From: Syntrophaceae bacterium UBA4810
GTDB taxonomy: Bacteria > Desulfobacterota > Syntrophia > Syntrophales > Smithellaceae
DNA length: 15,428 nt
Assembly: GCA_002402545.1 (NCBI GenBank)
Contig: DHGA01000087.1
Span: 600 to 16,027, forward strand
Direction: 5' to 3'
Shown here: in pieces, positions 14,623-15,428 of the stretch
How the letters are laid out: the number at the start of each line of letters is the position of its first letter
How positions within the stretch are numbered: position 1 is the stretch's first letter
Notes under the pieces: model-generated
Database searches by the model: none
What the model saw: only the letters and a program-made list of their open reading frames with translations
What the model was told of the DNA's origin: nothing
Made by a program: the position numbers and the translations under genes

Positions 14623-15428
14623 ATGGCTAATGTTGCGGTTATAGGCACTCAGTGGGGTGATGAGGGCAAGGGTAAAGTCGTCGATATTTACGCTGAGCAG
14701 GCGGATGTAATTGCCCGTTTTCAGGGAGGAAATAATGCCGGGCACACGCTGGTTGTGGGCGGAAGAAAAACCATTTTGCATTTAATTCCTTCGGGAATTT
14801 TACATGAAAACAAAATATGTATTATCGGTAACGGAGTTGTTGTCGATCCGTCTGTGTTGCTGGAGGAAATAGAGCAGCTACGCAAAGGCGATCTTTTTCC
14901 GCAAAACACAAAGCTAATGGTGAGCGAAAGAGCTCATTTAATTATGCCCTATCATCGCAGCATCGACCAGGCGAGGGAAGCCCATAATTCCGGAAAAAAA
15001 ATCGGCACAACAGGCAGAGGAATAGGCCCGGCTTATGAAGACAAAGCCGCGCGCACGGGAATCCGCCTGATCGATCTTTATGATGAACAGTCATTCCGGG
15101 AAAAACTTCACCACGCGCTGGAAGAAAAAAACTTTTTGCTCAAAGGATTATTCGGGCAAAAGCCTTTGGATGAAAATGAAATTGCCGCCGAGTATCTGGG
15201 GCTTGCCGAAAAACTAAAACCTTATGTCGCCGATACGTCATTTGTTCTTGATAGAGAAAACAAAAACGGAAAGAAAATACTTTTTGAAGGCGCGCAGGGT
15301 TCGCAGCTGGATATCGATTACGGAACATATCCCTATGTCACTTCTTCCAACACCGCGGCGGGCAACGCCTCCTGCGGCAGCGGCATCGGTGCCAACGCCA
15401 TAAATAAAGTTGTGGGTATCTGCAAAGC
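14623..15428 (+). CDS. purA: Adenylosuccinate synthetase, N-terminal part (cut by the right window edge)
   Basis: PurA joins aspartate to IMP using GTP, the first committed step to AMP, in the cytoplasm. 268 codons of about 430 are visible. The N terminus MANVAVIGTQWGDEGKGKVVD holds the GTP-binding P-loop with D13 and K16. NNAGHT carries the catalytic H41, so numbering matches E. coli closely. Further signatures are IGNGVVVDP, GTTGRGIGPAYEDKAAR (IMP site) and LFEGAQGSQLDIDYGTYPYVTSSN. AGGAAAG at 14607-14613 precedes the ATG. No strong promoter or terminator is visible in the 85 bases after serC, so co-transcription is possible. Confidence 0.98.
   Translation, partial: MANVAVIGTQWGDEGKGKVVDIYAEQADVIARFQGGNNAGHTLVVGGRKTILHLIPSGILHENKICIIGNGVVVDPSVLLEEIEQLRKGDLFPQNTKLMVSERAHLIMPYHRSIDQAREAHNSGKKIGTTGRGIGPAYEDKAARTGIRLIDLYDEQSFREKLHHALEEKNFLLKGLFGQKPLDENEIAAEYLGLAEKLKPYVADTSFVLDRENKNGKKILFEGAQGSQLDIDYGTYPYVTSSNTAAGNASCGSGIGANAINKVVGICK

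Noticed and set aside
1..15428. CRISPR arrays, tRNA or rRNA genes, intact insertion sequences
   Set aside because: No regularly spaced direct repeats, no cloverleaf or T-loop consensus and no transposase motifs were seen on either strand.

Overview
The window looks like ordinary bacterial chromosome from a Gram-negative, probably a Desulfobacterota (former Deltaproteobacteria) lineage close to the Syntrophales. This is inferred from the mix of protein types: a Methanosarcina-type SerC, a small PNPOx-like protein, a membrane-anchored GT9 glycosyltransferase and groES-groEL without a CIRCE operator. No search was run. Every gene except the two cut by the window edges is intact.

Layout, left to right. 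A truncated isoleucyl-tRNA synthetase gene (ileS, minus strand, cut by the left edge) diverges from htpX, a membrane zinc protease with a consensus-like promoter and a strong terminator. A DedA-family membrane protein and a GNAT acetyltransferase follow on the plus strand. Next is an AT-rich minus-strand operon of three cell-envelope genes: a GT9 heptosyltransferase-like protein, a GT39/ArnT-type membrane glycosyltransferase and a PAP2 phosphatase. They overlap or nearly abut and share one strong promoter (TTGACA-N17-TATATT). Upstream of that promoter lie about 550 bases (7621-8169) with no supportable gene but several hairpins and repeat-like palindromes. The minus-strand groES-groEL operon and radA follow. 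On the plus strand come a PNPOx-like flavoprotein gene and a TIGR01777-type sugar-nucleotide-epimerase-like gene, probably co-transcribed, then serC, then purA, which is cut by the right edge.

Functionally this is mostly housekeeping: translation (ileS), protein quality control (htpX, groES, groEL), recombination and repair (radA), serine synthesis (serC) and purine synthesis (purA). The glycan trio is the only accessory-looking block. Its base composition is clearly lower in GC than its neighbours, and it plausibly modifies lipopolysaccharide or another lipid-linked glycan.

I found no convincing previously undescribed multi-gene system. The items most worth a second look are (1) an abrupt change in composition and family character in the last ~180 bases of ileS at the left edge, consistent with a chimeric contig end or a recombinant gene; (2) the hairpin-rich, gene-free interval 7621-8169 with its repeat-like palindromes; and (3) the AT-rich glycan operon, whose GT9 protein lacks an acidic residue at the usual site and carries a four-cysteine cluster.
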